In this document: positions 36,564-48,342 of the stretch, one piece after another
Layout: each line of letters starts with the position of its first letter
Numbering within the stretch: position 1 is the stretch's first letter
DNA from: Brachionus plicatilis
Taxonomy: Eukaryota; Rotifera; Eurotatoria; Ploima; Brachionidae
Assembly (NCBI GenBank): GCA_010279815.1
Contig: QEOQ01000109.1
Location: 146,059 to 210,058, forward strand
Direction of reading: 5' to 3'
DNA length: 64,000 nt
Translations under genes and position numbers: made by a program
Notes under the pieces: generated by a model
The model's database searches: none
Seen by the model: only the letters and a program-made list of their open reading frames with translations
Told to the model about the DNA's origin: nothing

Positions 36564-37454
36564 TTTTTTCAGAAAATTTTAATTATTTTTCATTTTTTCA
36601 AAGGTAGAACTGTTAAATTTCTAAGATCCAGTCAGACTCTGAAATTATGAAAATTAAATTCGAAAAAGTTCTGCTTGAAAACGAATTAATTGCGTTTAAG
36701 CATTAACTTTGGCCTATTTTACGAGAATAGCAAAGCCAAAAATTTTAAATTAATTTTTTTTTATAAATCTATAGCTAAAAAATGCTTACTTTGGTTTCGA
36801 GTTACACAGATACATCAAAAAAGTTGTCACCAAAATCTTTAAGAGTAAATTTAATTTTAAAAAAATGTAAATCCGATTGAAATTCATTTTAGCAATAAAA
36901 CCAAATATCGAGATTAACGCTTATGAAAAGATAAACTATTCACAATAATTTTATATTTATAAAAGTGATTAATTAAATATTATTTTTTTATTTGGCAGTG
37001 TTTTTATCTTCTCTAAACTAGAACTAGCAAGAATTCTAAGCTGAATTGATTAAGCATTTATTAAGCATGATGATTATTCAAATATGTTTTTGGCAAAAAT
37101 TAATATAAAAAATTTGAGTAAAAGATCAGGCAAATTTTAAACGATTGCCCATCCGTCAAAATTCTAATTTTTCTAAAATCTTCGAAAAATTCCCAGTCAC
37201 TGAAGAATTTTTTTACTATCTAATGTGGACGAGTCTGATAGAAGAATGAATAAAATTAATTATGATTTTTAAGCAGAACAAAAATTAAATTCGTGAATTC
37301 AAGAAAAAAAAGTTTTTTAATATTATATTAATTAATAGATTAATCACAATTAAGTAATTCATTGTTTTGTATATTTTGTTGGAAAAAGTTAAGCATTAAA
37401 TCGTGGCCATCGATTTGCACGAATATAAAAAATTTCTATTTCACAAATTTCATA
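36564..37454. other. Upstream of chondroitin synthase, nothing recognised
   Basis: AT-rich sequence upstream of the synthase start codon. No coding frame or repeat partner was found in the window. Promoter elements cannot be called. Confidence 0.35.
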
Positions 37455-37862
37455 AATTAAATTACTTAGCTCCGCTTAGTGAGAGAAGAGAAATAGGTGT
37501 CTTGATCCAGCTTTTTAAATTCTAAAGTGGTATCAATAAAGTTATTTGGACAAAACTTCCTACTAGATGTAACTCGATTGCTCTATCAGGACCAGCTCAG
37601 GAAATCAGGGGACACAAGAGAAGACCATTAAAAATTGTTGTCAGAGGGAACACTTTTTTATAAATAGAAGTAGTAAATGGGTGGAACAAGCTTTCTAAGG
37701 AAGTGTTCTTGCTCAGTTAATCAATTCAAAAATGAGGACGATACAATTAAAAATCCCTATAATAATAATAATAATATAAGTTACAACAAGCTAGCAAGCT
37801 AGACTTGCGAAGAAGGGAAACAGTAGGATCCCATCTATGGTAACTGTGGTTTGTAATAATAA

Positions 37863-37898
<36 letters not shown>
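37455..37898 (+). mobile_element. LINE 3' fragment with poly-A tail
   Basis: Translation gives LNYLAPLSERREIGVLIQLFKF, stop, SGINKVIWTKLP, GPAQEIRGHKRRPLK, then after a stop VVNGWNKLSKEV. This is the conserved C-terminal end of non-LTR reverse transcriptases (RRxxGDLIQxxKxxnG ... RxxxxxRVVNxWNxLP). Three stops show it is dead. About 100 bases after the frame an uninterrupted run of about 36 A (37863-37898) forms the tail. The 5' part is missing, as expected of a 5'-truncated insertion. Confidence 0.8.
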
Positions 37899-37899
<1 letters not shown>

Positions 37900-39315
37900 A
37901 ATTCATATACTCCTTCATATTTCATATACTACATACACTACATCACCATTGCATTTTGAATTTTAGATTAATCTTTTTTTCTTCTTTTCTTCTCTTTCTT
38001 TTTTTTCTTTTTTTTTGGAGATTTTTTCTTTAGATTTTTAGACCGATCCAATCAAGCAAATTAACCAGCTTAATCAAGCTTTATACAGATCCCAATCAAG
38101 GTAACTCAAATTTTTTTTTTTTTTTTTTTTTCTATTCCGATCTTCTGGTATGACCCATTCCTTTTCTAGTTGCTAAGCCTTCCCACCACTGTGTTTAGAG
38201 CATAGTCGCTTCCAGCTCTACCTTCATCACAACAGAAGATTGTTCTTCCTATCTTTAAAAATTATCTAATAAAATAGATCAGATAAAAATGGATTTTTTT
38301 GGTTGGAGCAGGTCAGTTATATGTGTCTGGTACTTTGTATTATATGGACTGTGTGATATAGCGACATCTTTGTCGATATCACTGGAGTTAATTAACTTAA
38401 TCATGAGCGTTTAAGTTAAGAAGGAGCATAAATACATGTTTCAATACGTCTAACGAGGGAGATCGGCTCCAAGGGTACTAATGTAAACATTACAGACTGA
38501 TCCATTTTGAGAATGTTTTGAACTATATCATTCAATTTATTTCGGAATATTATGTTATTTATGTTAGATAGTAGCCTAATTTTTAGTTGTATAAAAGACA
38601 TAAAAGCTACCTTTGCAGTCTTCCGTGTAAGGCTTCTCCGCAAGTTTCTTTAGGGTTATTATACTTAGTCCAAAAGTTGTCTACTTTTTTACTCAAAAGA
38701 TTTTTAAAAATTGGAATTTTTAAAATGGGCTTCAAATAAATTATTCAATGGAATTCATTAGAGAAGATTGATTTTTTGATGTCTATTGGGTTGTTGGACC
38801 GTATTTGTTTACACTCAAAGTGTCAAATCGAATGTAAAATGCGAAAAAGACAGACTCCTGAAATGTTTTCCTGGCTTTGTACTAAATGTTGGAGATTACA
38901 TTCTATTTTTAAATGCTACTAGATCTACTTTTTATTCAAGAAGTTAAATTAAATAAATTTTAATTAGATTTTTTTAAAATACATTTTAAAATTTTTACTT
39001 AATTTTGTGATCTAATTTTATGTAAAAATAATGATCGAATTTTTTTAAAAATATTTCCTTTTCTTGATCATAAAATTTAATTTAATTTTTCGAGTAAAAA
39101 GTTAAAGCTTATCCTCTAATTTTAGTAATTCCAATTTAATGTATTAGAATGCACGCTAAGAACGCGTGATATCGTCAGCTGACAAGCTTACTCATAATAT
39201 CCACCCTTTTTTATTAAGATAATTAAAAAAATAATCAAAGATAAAATAAATATTTCCATGGCTATAATAGAAGTAGAGAGTCGTAATAGGGAAGAATTAG
39301 GATAAAAATAATTTT
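37899..39315. other. Intergenic stretch, unidentified
   Basis: Includes a T/C-rich tract at 37970-38040 and a more complex segment at 38110-38650 of higher GC without a convincing frame on either strand. No repeat partner was found in the window. Confidence 0.3.
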
Positions 39316-39573
39316 TTAATTTTTTATTTCAGTGTACTGTCTTATTTCATAATAGCTTGTCTCCTTTCTGAATTCTCTATCCAAATTTTTCCTAGTGTTA
39401 CCTGTTGTCATGCCAACGTCATTTATCTGATTTCTTAACTTGCTGTTTGGTGTAATGGTGTTCTTTTCGTTTGTTACTCTTGCCATAGAGCTATCATGCA
39501 AAGCATCCAGCTCTTTTTTCAAGGTTTTAGGGGAAGTTTCTTCACAAGTTTCCCGCTTAGCAAATTTACCCAT
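39316..39573 (-). CDS. Small hypothetical protein (85 aa)
   Basis: Starts with ATG at 39573 (MGKFAKRETCEETSPKTLKK) and ends with EFRKETSYYEIRQYTEIKN. It is highly charged and has no recognised domain, signal peptide or membrane segment. Composition is more coding-like than neighbouring frames, but there is no homology I can name. It could be a chance frame or a gag-like fragment. Confidence 0.25.
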   Translation of the reverse strand: MGKFAKRETCEETSPKTLKKELDALHDSSMARVTNEKNTITPNSKLRNQINDVGMTTGNTRKNLDREFRKETSYYEIRQYTEIKN

Positions 39574-39989
39574 TCATTCCATTAAGGACCTACGGTAGCA
39601 ATCACAATCAAACATTTGGTATTTAGAATTATTTAATGACTTTACTTTTGAGTTTATCATCAGAAGACTATATAATACTTAATATTATATGTAACAAAAT
39701 GCTACAATGTTTAATCAAAACTTTTAGTTAAATTGGATTTGTTTTAATCCAAGTTGATATTTAAAATTAATTATTTTAATTTAAATTCAGGCACAGTTTT
39801 TTTAATTCTCTTATACCATTTCTTGTGGAAAGTATTAAATAAATTAAAAAATTATTATTTATGAAAACTTATCAACAAAAATAATTTATAATTTTAATTG
39901 ATAAAATCACCAGTTCAAATTTTTATTTTTTATCAAATATTTTAACTTAGAAAATAAATATTTTCACAAATTTTTAATCAACTGCTTAA

Positions 39990-42900
39990 ATGTCGTCTGT
40001 AAATTACCCAGGAGCTTCACATGAGACCAATAGTGATTCATTTATTGATATAACAAATTCCAGTAATCACGATGTCATGTTTATTGATGATGTAAATTTA
40101 ATAAGAATGATTTTAGTAAAAAATTAAAAAATTTTTAAAGAATTTGACCTCAACTAGTGAATCGATTGATGTCAAATCGTATGTCAAACTATCATTTAAA
40201 AAAGAACAACATTTGGATGTTTTTTTTCGGAAGTTAGAGAAATTAAAAAATAATTTTTGCAATTTTTTATCAGTAACTTTAAAAAAATATTTCCTAATTT
40301 TTTGAAAATTAAAATCTAAAAGAAATGTTTAAGTTTGATTATTATTGGAACAATGATATTTATATGAACAACTTGTTTGATTTTTTTTCTAAATATGAAA
40401 AAAATGATCATTACTTACAAGAAGTGATTCCAAAAATGGCTGATTTAGCTCTTGATTTACCGAACATTGTAAAAAGACCAATACCCATTTTAAAATCAGG
40501 TAAAATTGTTTAATTTTTATGCAAACTTGTAAGAAAAATTACAAATTTTTAGGTAAAACTCATTCGATATCGTTTAATCAAAAACAATGTGCCAGTATTT
40601 TGGCAAATGCTTTTTTTTGCACTTTTCCAAATGAAAATCGAATGTTTAGCTTTGCTGAGTAAATTTATTTTTTATTAATTTAAATCAAATTAGATTTTGG
40701 CTAATAAAATAGAAAATTTAGTTTTAGGGTTAAAATTTTTTAAGTAACCTCGAAATTTGAATTTTGGACAAAGGTTTTTTTTCAATAATTTTTATAAAAA
40801 TATTCAAATGAAATTTAATTTATGTAATGTAATGTATTTAAAAAGTATTTGAAAAATTATAAAAGTTGAATATATTTAACCAGTTTTTGGTCCAAGAAAT
40901 AGAATTTTTAATATAAAACCTTTTTTAATGTATTCGAGAAAAGATCAAATTTACAATAAGATTAAGATTGAGATAAGGCTTGGATTGCGAGGCTTTTAAT
41001 TTTATCATTTCATTTGAATTACTTTTTAATTAAAGAACGATAATTAAATGACAAATAAACAAACTATAGCAAAATAAAATATCAATAATATAATTAGTAA
41101 GCTAGAAAAAATAATTTTTGTTTTTTTGTTATTAATATTTGTTTAAAATTCAAAGGCAAAATAAAAAAAAAATAAATAAAGTCAGAGTTGTATGACTTTA
41201 AAAAGTCACAAGTCTCAAGTCAAGTCCAATTCCGGACTTTTTTTTTTTAATTTTCATTTATAAGTCCAAGTCCAGGTTTTAAAATTTTGAATACTAAAGA
41301 AGAATTGAGATATATGGCAAATCTATTGCATTAGACAATCCAAGAGTATATAAATTTTTTGATATGAAGCCTGATATAGCAAATTTTTAAAAAAATTCTG
41401 GACTTGGATTTTTTTTTGGGACTTTTTAAACAACTCTGAATATAGTTAAATTAAATTAAAATTTTAGAAATTTATTTTTACAATTTTCTATAGAAAAATG
41501 TTTTTGTTAATAAGGCTTTGCAAATTTTCCCTCTTTTTATACAAAAATTGTTGATTTTTTCTAGGAAAATCTTTTTGAGAATTTTTAATCTTTTTGACCT
41601 TTTAAAAAAATGAAACAAAAGTTGTCGGAATAAATAAGAATTTTTTGAATAAATCCTTGTCGGATGAGTGAATCTAAGAGGAATAGTGAAAAGAAAACTT
41701 TAGAATGATTATAAAGATACACTTGATTCATCGTGTTGGTTGACCGATTCTTTTTCTACTAAAATTTCTTTGACATATAAATTTGAAATTTTTTTAAGAT
41801 TAAAATATTTATTTACTAAATAGAAATAATTGTTAAAGGATAGCTAGAGAAGTTTTGGGCAAAATTATTTCAGCAAAAAAGTTTATTTTATTAGTAAAAA
41901 AAAAAAAACTATACTTCTTAACATGAATTGTAAAATAATTTTTCCAATTGATAACAAATCTTCAACGCTAACTTTTTAACCAATCTTATATTTAAAACCA
42001 TTCTAGGTGTTTTATGGTTGTATTTTATTATTTTTTTTTACTAAAAATTAGAAAAAAATCTAAAAAAAATCTATTACAAACATTTTATTTTTAGTTGGTA
42101 TGCTAAATCACACCACAAAGAAGTAAATGAGGTCAAAATTGAAAAAATTAAATGTCTTCTTCACTATTTTGATCGAATAATTAATAAAGATGAAAAAGAA
42201 ATAGGAAATATAACATTTTGCCGCTTTTCTCATGATTTCGATATTCAAACAATTGTCAATTCGGAAAATAAAATTCGATTTCCATCCATTTCAAATGAAA
42301 AATCAATTGAGGAATGTAAGGGGAAACTTCAGGTTGACTTTGCCAATAAATATATCGGAGGAGGTGTTTTAAATTCAGGCTGTGTTCAAGAAGAAATTCG
42401 ATTTTTAATTTGTCCAGAACTGATTGTGTCAATGCTTTTCATGGAACCAATGGCAAATAACGAATGTATTATTATACGTGGTTCAGAACAGTTTAGTACA
42501 TATTCTGGCTATGCTTGGTCGTTTAAGTGGTCTGGCAACTTTGAGGATAATATTCAAAAGTAAATAACTTAAATTTAAAATTATTCTTTTTTTTTTTAAT
42601 AAAAATTGAATTTTTTAAAGAGATAAGTGTGGGCGTAAAATGACAGATGTATTAGCGATAGATGCTCTTTACTACCAAGACTCTAAAATCCAATATAAAA
42701 AAAATTTTATAGATAGGGAAATTACTAAGGCATATATTGGTTTTAGTTCAGGCGCAAAACAAATGCCTATTGCATCTGGTAATTGGGGTTGTGGTGTTTT
42801 TAATGGCGATATTCAACTTAAATGTAAAAAAAGTAGAGTTTTTTATTTAATTTTCTAAATATTTTTTAAGTTATCATACAATTAATTGCTGCTAGTCAAG

Positions 42901-43076
42901 CAGAGCGAGATTTACACTATTGTACTTTTCATGATGAGAAAATAAAGAATATTCTAAATGAAATGATTGATGTTTTAAAATCGAAAAATTTCACTGTTTC
43001 AAGTCTTTATAAATGCTTAATTCAATTTTGCTCCCAAGATCAAAAATCTCTGAGAGAATTTATAAAAAAACAATAA
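39990..43076 (+). CDS. Poly(ADP-ribose) glycohydrolase (459 aa)
   Basis: Seven exons join in phase: 39990-40091, 40141-40272, 40334-40499, 40553-40658, 42095-42559, 42621-42823, 42871-43076. PARG removes poly(ADP-ribose) chains from proteins after PARP signalling. The signature loop GGGVLNSGCVQEEIRF (residues ~257-272) carries the catalytic Glu pair E268-E269, preceded by VDFANKY. Other family landmarks follow: ASILANAFFCTFP in the helical region, GSEQFSTYSGYAWSFKWSG, ASGNWGCGVFNGD and QLIAASQAERD. The protein is only the catalytic part; the long regulatory N-terminus of vertebrate PARG is absent. The acceptor of exon 3 (TTTAAG at 40333) was chosen because it keeps the frame; the AG nine bases earlier does not. 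Exons 1-2 are the least certain. A MITE lies in intron 4. Confidence 0.92.
41183..41438. repeat. CAGAGTTG hAT-like MITE in PARG intron
   Basis: The ends are CAGAGTTGTATGACTTTAAA and GACTTTTTAAACAACTCTG. Flanks AATAAAGT and AATATAGT form an 8-bp duplication with one change. The interior shares TAATCCAAGAGTATATAAAT-like sequence and TTTTGATATGAAGCCTGAT with 47442-47715. No coding capacity was found. Confidence 0.75.
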
Positions 43077-43334
43077 CACAATTTTTATTTATTTTGTTTT
43101 AATTTAAATTTATTCTGATTAAAACAATTAAATGATTAGATCATAATGGGTTTTAGACAATTTAATTCAATTGAAAAAAAACGAATTAAATTGAAATTAT
43201 ATTAAAGACTTTTTTTTTTATTTATAATTTTTCTATAAAAAAAATTTTTTAAGCAATCATTTAAAAATTTTGATTCTTGTTTTTAATAATAAATAAATTA
43301 ACAAAAAACAGCTATTTTAGAAAAAAATTTAATT
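43077..43334. other. Spacer after PARG
   Basis: Short AT-rich 3' region. No canonical AATAAA was seen close to the stop. Confidence 0.3.
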
Positions 43335-43844
43335 GGCATCTTGAAATTGAAAATCAATTCAAAATATCATTTCAATATAAAAAGTTTATCTTTAGATATT
43401 AAAATTAATATTTGAATTGATTGAACAATTTTTAATGTAAAATGCTTTTCATGTTATGAAGATTAAAAAAATTAAATAATTAAAAAAAATATTCTCTAAA
43501 TCCATTGATAAAATCGATATTTAATTCTAAATTTTTTTAAATTGAATTTTTGTAGAGTTTATTTTAAAATTTTTTGTTTCAAAAGTATTTGTATCTATCA
43601 CTCAAAATTAAAATTAAATTTAAAAATGAATTTCAAATATTAAAATTCCAAATAAGTAATAAATTCAAGAGATCGATCTTTTCTACAAATATTTTTGGAA
43701 TAAATTTTTTTTATTTTTTAAATCTACATAACATGTAAAATATTTTACATTAAAAATTGTTCAATTAATTCAAAGATTAATTTTGATATCTAAGGATAAA
43801 CTCTTTGAATTGAAATGATTTATTGAATTGATCATCAACTTCAA
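43335..43844. repeat. GGCATCTTGAAG hAT-like MITE, copy 3
   Basis: Starts GGCATCTTGAAATTGAAAAT and follows 34040-34556 base for base over most of its length (GTTTATTTTAAAATTTTTTG, AAGAGATCGATCTTTTCTAC). The right end stops at ATCATCAACTTCAA and is then replaced by A-rich sequence; the last ATGCC is lost, so no duplication can be read. Confidence 0.7.
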
Positions 43845-43984
43845 AAAAAAAATTTTACTTAGATTTTTGAAAAATATCGAATAAATTAGGGTTAATAATT
43901 AAAAATTACCTGATCCAAAATTTTGATAAATAATAAATGCTACTATTGATACCTTTAAATTTTTTTTTAAACATTCAAGTTAAT

Positions 43985-44285
43985 TTTTTTTTGGACCGTT
44001 TTATGGCCGGCCACCTCACAGTTTTCTAAAATTTGCCCAGCCATTTCACGGTCGGTCTGGCTTGTGGCAGGCCCTGGAAAGGTCGGCCTTTTTAAAAACG
44101 GTCCACAGACGACCGGCCAATTCACGGGTGTCTAAAATTCGGCCGTGAAATTCACGGACGGTCTTAAATGCGGCCGTGAAATTCACGGCCAAAATAGGCT
44201 GTTTATACTGGTTGGCCAACTGGCCGTTCTAGTCCGGCCGTAAACCGGCCGGTCAAATTTGACCGCCGCCCAGAACTAGTTTTAA
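43985..44285. repeat. GC-rich island of CGGCCGTGAAATTCACGG motifs
   Basis: A 300-bp island in very AT-rich DNA made of repeated, largely self-complementary words: CGGCCGTGAAATTCACGG occurs twice near 44140-44190, with many GGCCGG, GACCGGCC and ACGGTC variants around it. A smaller relative at 44459-44525 has GACCGGTC twice and AGACGGTCTG. There is no open frame. Identity unknown. Confidence 0.55.
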
Positions 44286-45001
44286 TTTAAATAAGTAAAC
44301 TGTTTAAATCCTAACAAAAAACTTATAAATTAATATCAGAATGAGTGTGTAATACACCCCAACAAGCTCAACAATTATTTATAAACTATTTAAAAGTATA
44401 CTTGTTTTTATCATTAATTAAAAGTGTTGGGCATAATGGATAGGAACTAACTAAATTCTAGGGTTGGTGACCGGTCGTCCGTCTGAAAGACCGGTCTTTT
44501 TTCGTTAGACAGACGGTCTGACCACAAATATTTTATTCTAATTTGAGAATTATTATCAATCATTTTATTAAAAAATATTTTTTTAATAAAATGATTAAGT
44601 AATTATATAAATTTAATTTTTTTTTTAACTGAAAAGATTCAGTCATAACAAATAAGTTTTTATAATAGTAAACAAAGTGGCATGGCTACTTTTGTCTGAA
44701 TTTTATTTTTTGAAAAATAATTCATCTAAGTTGAGACTCTAAAAAAATTAAAATAAGTAACTATTCGTATATAAACAATAGTGAAAATTTCATATTTAAA
44801 GATGGAAATACTTAAAAATGCACAACTAATTTTCAGCGTAACTATTTTTCTTTGTACCGCTGATATGATTTACTGAAATAAGGGAAAGAAAATTTATACA
44901 ATAAATCAGTTGAAAGCATGCAAAAAATAACCTTTTCAAAACAGTTTTTAAAGAAAAAATAAAAAGCTTCATTGAGTTAAGATCATATTTAAAAATTTAT
45001 T

Positions 45002-45546
45002 GGCAAATTGAAGTTTAAGATCAAGATCAAAAGATCAAAATATAAATTGTAATATTTTTTTAAATAATAGAGGTAAAATCAATTTTTTCCAAAGCAATTA
45101 CTTGACATGTCATGTCAAGTTTATTTTCATATTTTAAATTTTAAAGTGTTCCTTTTTATTGAACTTTAATAGGTTTAAATATTTTAATTGATTTTAATAA
45201 AAATTTACTTTCAAAGACAAAAAAATTCACTGTTTTTAAATTTTAAATTTATTTAAGTGGAAAAATAAAATTATTTCAGTTTGAATAAATGGATATAAAA
45301 GTTATAAATTTGAATTTGTGAATTAACTTAACCTGAATTATCTAAATTATTGACTGTTTTTGTCAAATAATTTAGAGATCAATCATTTTGATGTTTATTT
45401 GATAATGAACAATAATTAGACATAACATGTCTAGTAATGTTTAGTATTTATTTCATAAAAATTATCAAAATCAATAGATTAATTAAGTTTTGAAATTTTA
45501 AATGATCGTTTTGATCTTAAAATTTGATCTGACACTTCAATTTGCC
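45002..45546. repeat. GGCAAATTGAAG hAT-like MITE, copy 3 (best)
   Basis: The termini GGCAAATTGAAGT and ACTTCAATTTGCC are exact inverted repeats. A perfect 8-bp duplication AATTTATT flanks it (44994-45001 and 45547-45554). 545 bp, no coding capacity. It matches 28431-28949 in the same orientation. Confidence 0.88.
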
Positions 45547-45554
45547 AATTTATT

Positions 45555-45996
45555 GATTCAATTTTTTAAAATTAATTTGGTAAAAATTCTGCTGAAACCG
45601 CATATTGGTTACTTAAATTTTATAAATATACCAAAAAAGCTTTCTTCAAAGGTGACTGGCTTTTGATGCTAATTGAAATAGACAATGGAAATTAAAATAG
45701 CACAAATAGTTTTTTCTATTTACCACAAAAAATTGTGTTGAGAAGGTTTTGTTTTGTGGTAAACAGTCTTTTGACATTGTTTTTTTTTAACACATATAAA
45801 AAATAAATAATTTTTGCATCTCAAAAATTTTATTGAATTTATAGCAAAAAAATATTTTAGAAAAAAAAAATTGAGTATATATCTAATTTATTGACTCAAA
45901 CTAGTCACATTGCCAGCAAGGACTAGAATAAATCCAATAAATATTAAGAGCTAAACTTTCCAGCAGTTAGCCAAATTTAAATAGAAAAAAAAAAAT
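45555..45996. other. Spacer 3' of the bHLH-PAS gene
   Basis: AT-rich. A short inverted pair TTTACCACAAAAAATTGTGT / TTTTGTGGTAAA lies at 45719-45764. No coding signal was seen. Confidence 0.3.
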
Positions 45997-48342
45997 TTAA
46001 TAAATTTGCCTATCGTAAATAGTATTAAAAAAATTGTCATAATTAATGGTGCAATATTGGCTATTGATGTTGAATTTTTCATTTGAATCGCCTAAATAGT
46101 CACTGGACAAATTATACGCACACTTAAAGCTTTCCAAATCACAATCTTGCAGAAATTGATTTTCAAAGTCAAAGCTGTCCAAATTATTCTCAATTTGACT
46201 CTCATTTTGATTATACTCACAAGTACTGGATTCTGCATGACCAAAATAATTGTCACTTGGAAAACAATTTCGGCCATAGTCACAACTTGTGTATCCATTG
46301 GAATTTAGGCATCTGGGCGAATACAACTCTTTTTTGAGAGCTTCTTCAATGTTGTAAATATCCAATGCCTCGGCCACATTTAATTTAGTCTTTTTGACCA
46401 CTTTTTCTTCCTCATCACTCACCTGTTCTAATTTGTGCTTAACAGCCGGACTGCCATGCGAAAACTCGCCATCGTCCGAGCTCACCGGACTAAAATCCTC
46501 ATTTATCTCAACGCTTTTCTCCAGGTTTTTACAGCAATTAAACACACTCATATAGTTCATGTAATTTTCTATGTCCTCGTCACTTTTAATAAAAAAAAAA
46601 AAAAAAGAAAAAATTAAAGAGAAAATTTTCCAATTTATTCTAATTAAATAAAGTACTTGATTAATTGGTAGACACAGACAATAAATCCCTTGGGATCATA
46701 GTACATGTTCAACAGGCAGTCGATGTAGCCGCCATTTCTGTGCGCCAGCTTAACTCTGTCGATGTAGCCTCGTGTGTTCTTGACAAGCAAAACTTAAAAA
46801 AAGATAAAATTAGATAAAATTTGATTTCGAAATTTAGATCTTACGATCTTTGTGTCGTTTGACGACCGTCTGCAGGGAGTCCGCGCTAATCAAGCGATAA
46901 AGGTTGAACATCTCCTGAAAATCAATGCTAGTGTAGCCAAGAAATTGGTAGAATGTGGAAGTGTAGTCCAACATTTGCAGGTTAAGCTTGTGGGTTGACT
47001 TGAAGCATCTTGGATGGGTGAGTGTGAGCACGTCTCTGTTGCTCGTCGACAAAACTGGCTCGCATGTGAACACAAACAATTCAGTTGCAGCGTCATAATG
47101 ACCGCTCATTTTAAATTGCTAAAAAAATTTAAATTAAATAAAATTTTCTTTTATATAAAAAAATATTTTCTTTTAAAAATTAAATAAAATTTCTTTTATA
47201 TAAAAAAATGTTTTCTTTTAAAAATTAAAAAAAATTTTCTTTTAAAAATTAAATAAAATTTTCTTTTAAAAATTAAAAAAAATTTTCTTTTAAAAATTAA
47301 AAAAAATTTTCTTTTAAAAATTAAATAAAATTTTCTTTTATATAAAAAAAATATTTTCTTTCAAAAATTAAAAAAAATTTTCTTTTAAAAATTAAATAAA
47401 ATTTTCTTTTAAAAATTACCAAAAAAAAATTTTAATTAAATCAGAGTTTTTTAAAAGTCACAAGTCTCAAGTCAAGTCCAAGTCCGGACTTTGAATTTTT
47501 AAATTTTAATTCAAAAGTCCAAGTCCAGTCTTTAAAATTTTGGATACTGAAGAAGAAATTTATGCAAAAATTGCAAGAAAATTCTGAAATATGGCAAATC
47601 TTTTTGCATTAGATAATCCAAGAGTATATAAATTTTTTGATATGAAGCCTGATCTAGCAATTTAATAAAAAAAATTCCGTACTTGGACTTTTTTTGGGAC
47701 TTTTAAACAACTCTGAATTTAATAAAACTTTCTTTTGAAAATTAAAAAAAAAATTTTTTTTTGAAAAAATTTTGAAATTACTTTATATTCGTTCAAGTAG
47801 ATATTTTTTTTTTGAATACGCGACACAAACCAACTTGAGTAGAAGCTTATTTTGTTGGGCAGCACGTAACTTTGGTAATTGCGGAACAATTTTGCAAAAA
47901 TTGCCGAGTCATGCTTACAAGGTATTTCGGAAATGTTGTCATAGGCAAAAAGTACATCCAACTTTTAAAGTTTATTGAATCAAATCAGCAAATAAAAAAA
48001 TTTGCCAAATTAAAAAATTACAGCATTAATTCCAAAGTAGTCGCTTATGTTGTCAGATATGTAGACTAGGTCTCCTTTGTTGGTGAAACAAGTGATGAAG
48101 CCCGAGCTAATCTGATCCATGTTGGTGTCATTTGTGCTGCAGAATGACGGCTCAGTGTCACAATTAAGCTGGTTAATGTGGCCCAAGTGCTTGTCCTTTT
48201 TGATGTATGTACAAATGGCTTTCAGAATTCTGAGCTGGGAATTTTTCTCAAATTTAAATGGAAGATTTTTGCCCAGCACGTCTATCTCCCTTTTGAGCTG
48301 CTCTCTTCTCTCTTTCGAGTTTCCTGTTTGATTTATGTCCAT
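45997..48342 (-). CDS. bHLH-PAS transcription factor, NPAS4/dysfusion type (498 aa)
   Basis: Five exons join in phase: 48342-48022, 47961-47782, 47118-46845, 46792-46657, 46582-45997. Residues ~8-55 form a basic helix-loop-helix (SKERREQLKREIDVLGKNLP, then LRILKAICTYIKK). PAS-A starts near 80 (SGFITCFTNKGDLVYISDNI, SDYFGIN, then VLFAYDNISEI). PAS-B spans exons 3-4 (TSTFYQFLGYTSIDFQEMFN, then LAHRNGGYIDCLLNMYYDPK). The tail is acidic and rich in Asn/Ser/Phe, as in activation domains. Such factors pair with ARNT-type partners and regulate transcription in the nucleus. The CTYIKK ending of helix 2 and the weak loop favour the NPAS4/dysfusion group over HIF/SIM, but the assignment is by eye. The protein is shorter than vertebrate NPAS4 (about 800 residues). 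Intron 2 holds a minisatellite and a MITE. Confidence 0.88.
47125..47425. repeat. Minisatellite, about 22-bp unit, in bHLH-PAS intron 2
   Basis: About ten tandem near-copies of TTTTCTTTTAAAAATTAAA plus A spacers, some with TATATAAAAAAAT in place of the AAAAATT part. Probably slippage-prone; length may vary between individuals. Confidence 0.8.
47442..47715. repeat. CAGAGTTG hAT-like MITE in bHLH-PAS intron 2
   Basis: The ends are CAGAGTTTTTTAAAAGTCAC and GGGACTTTTAAACAACTCTG. Flanks AATTAAAT and AATTTAAT are an 8-bp duplication with one change. Closely similar to 41183-41438. Confidence 0.75.

Noticed and set aside
1310..45546. 8-bp duplications as chance A/T matches
   Set aside because: AAGACAAG, CCAGTTTG and AATTTATT are exact and sit immediately outside independently defined inverted repeats, so chance is unlikely. 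The 30478 MULE's AATTTTTTT is weaker for this reason.
47125..47425. CRISPR-like array
   Set aside because: The repeats are A/T-only, imperfect and head-to-tail without unique spacers: a minisatellite in an animal intron.
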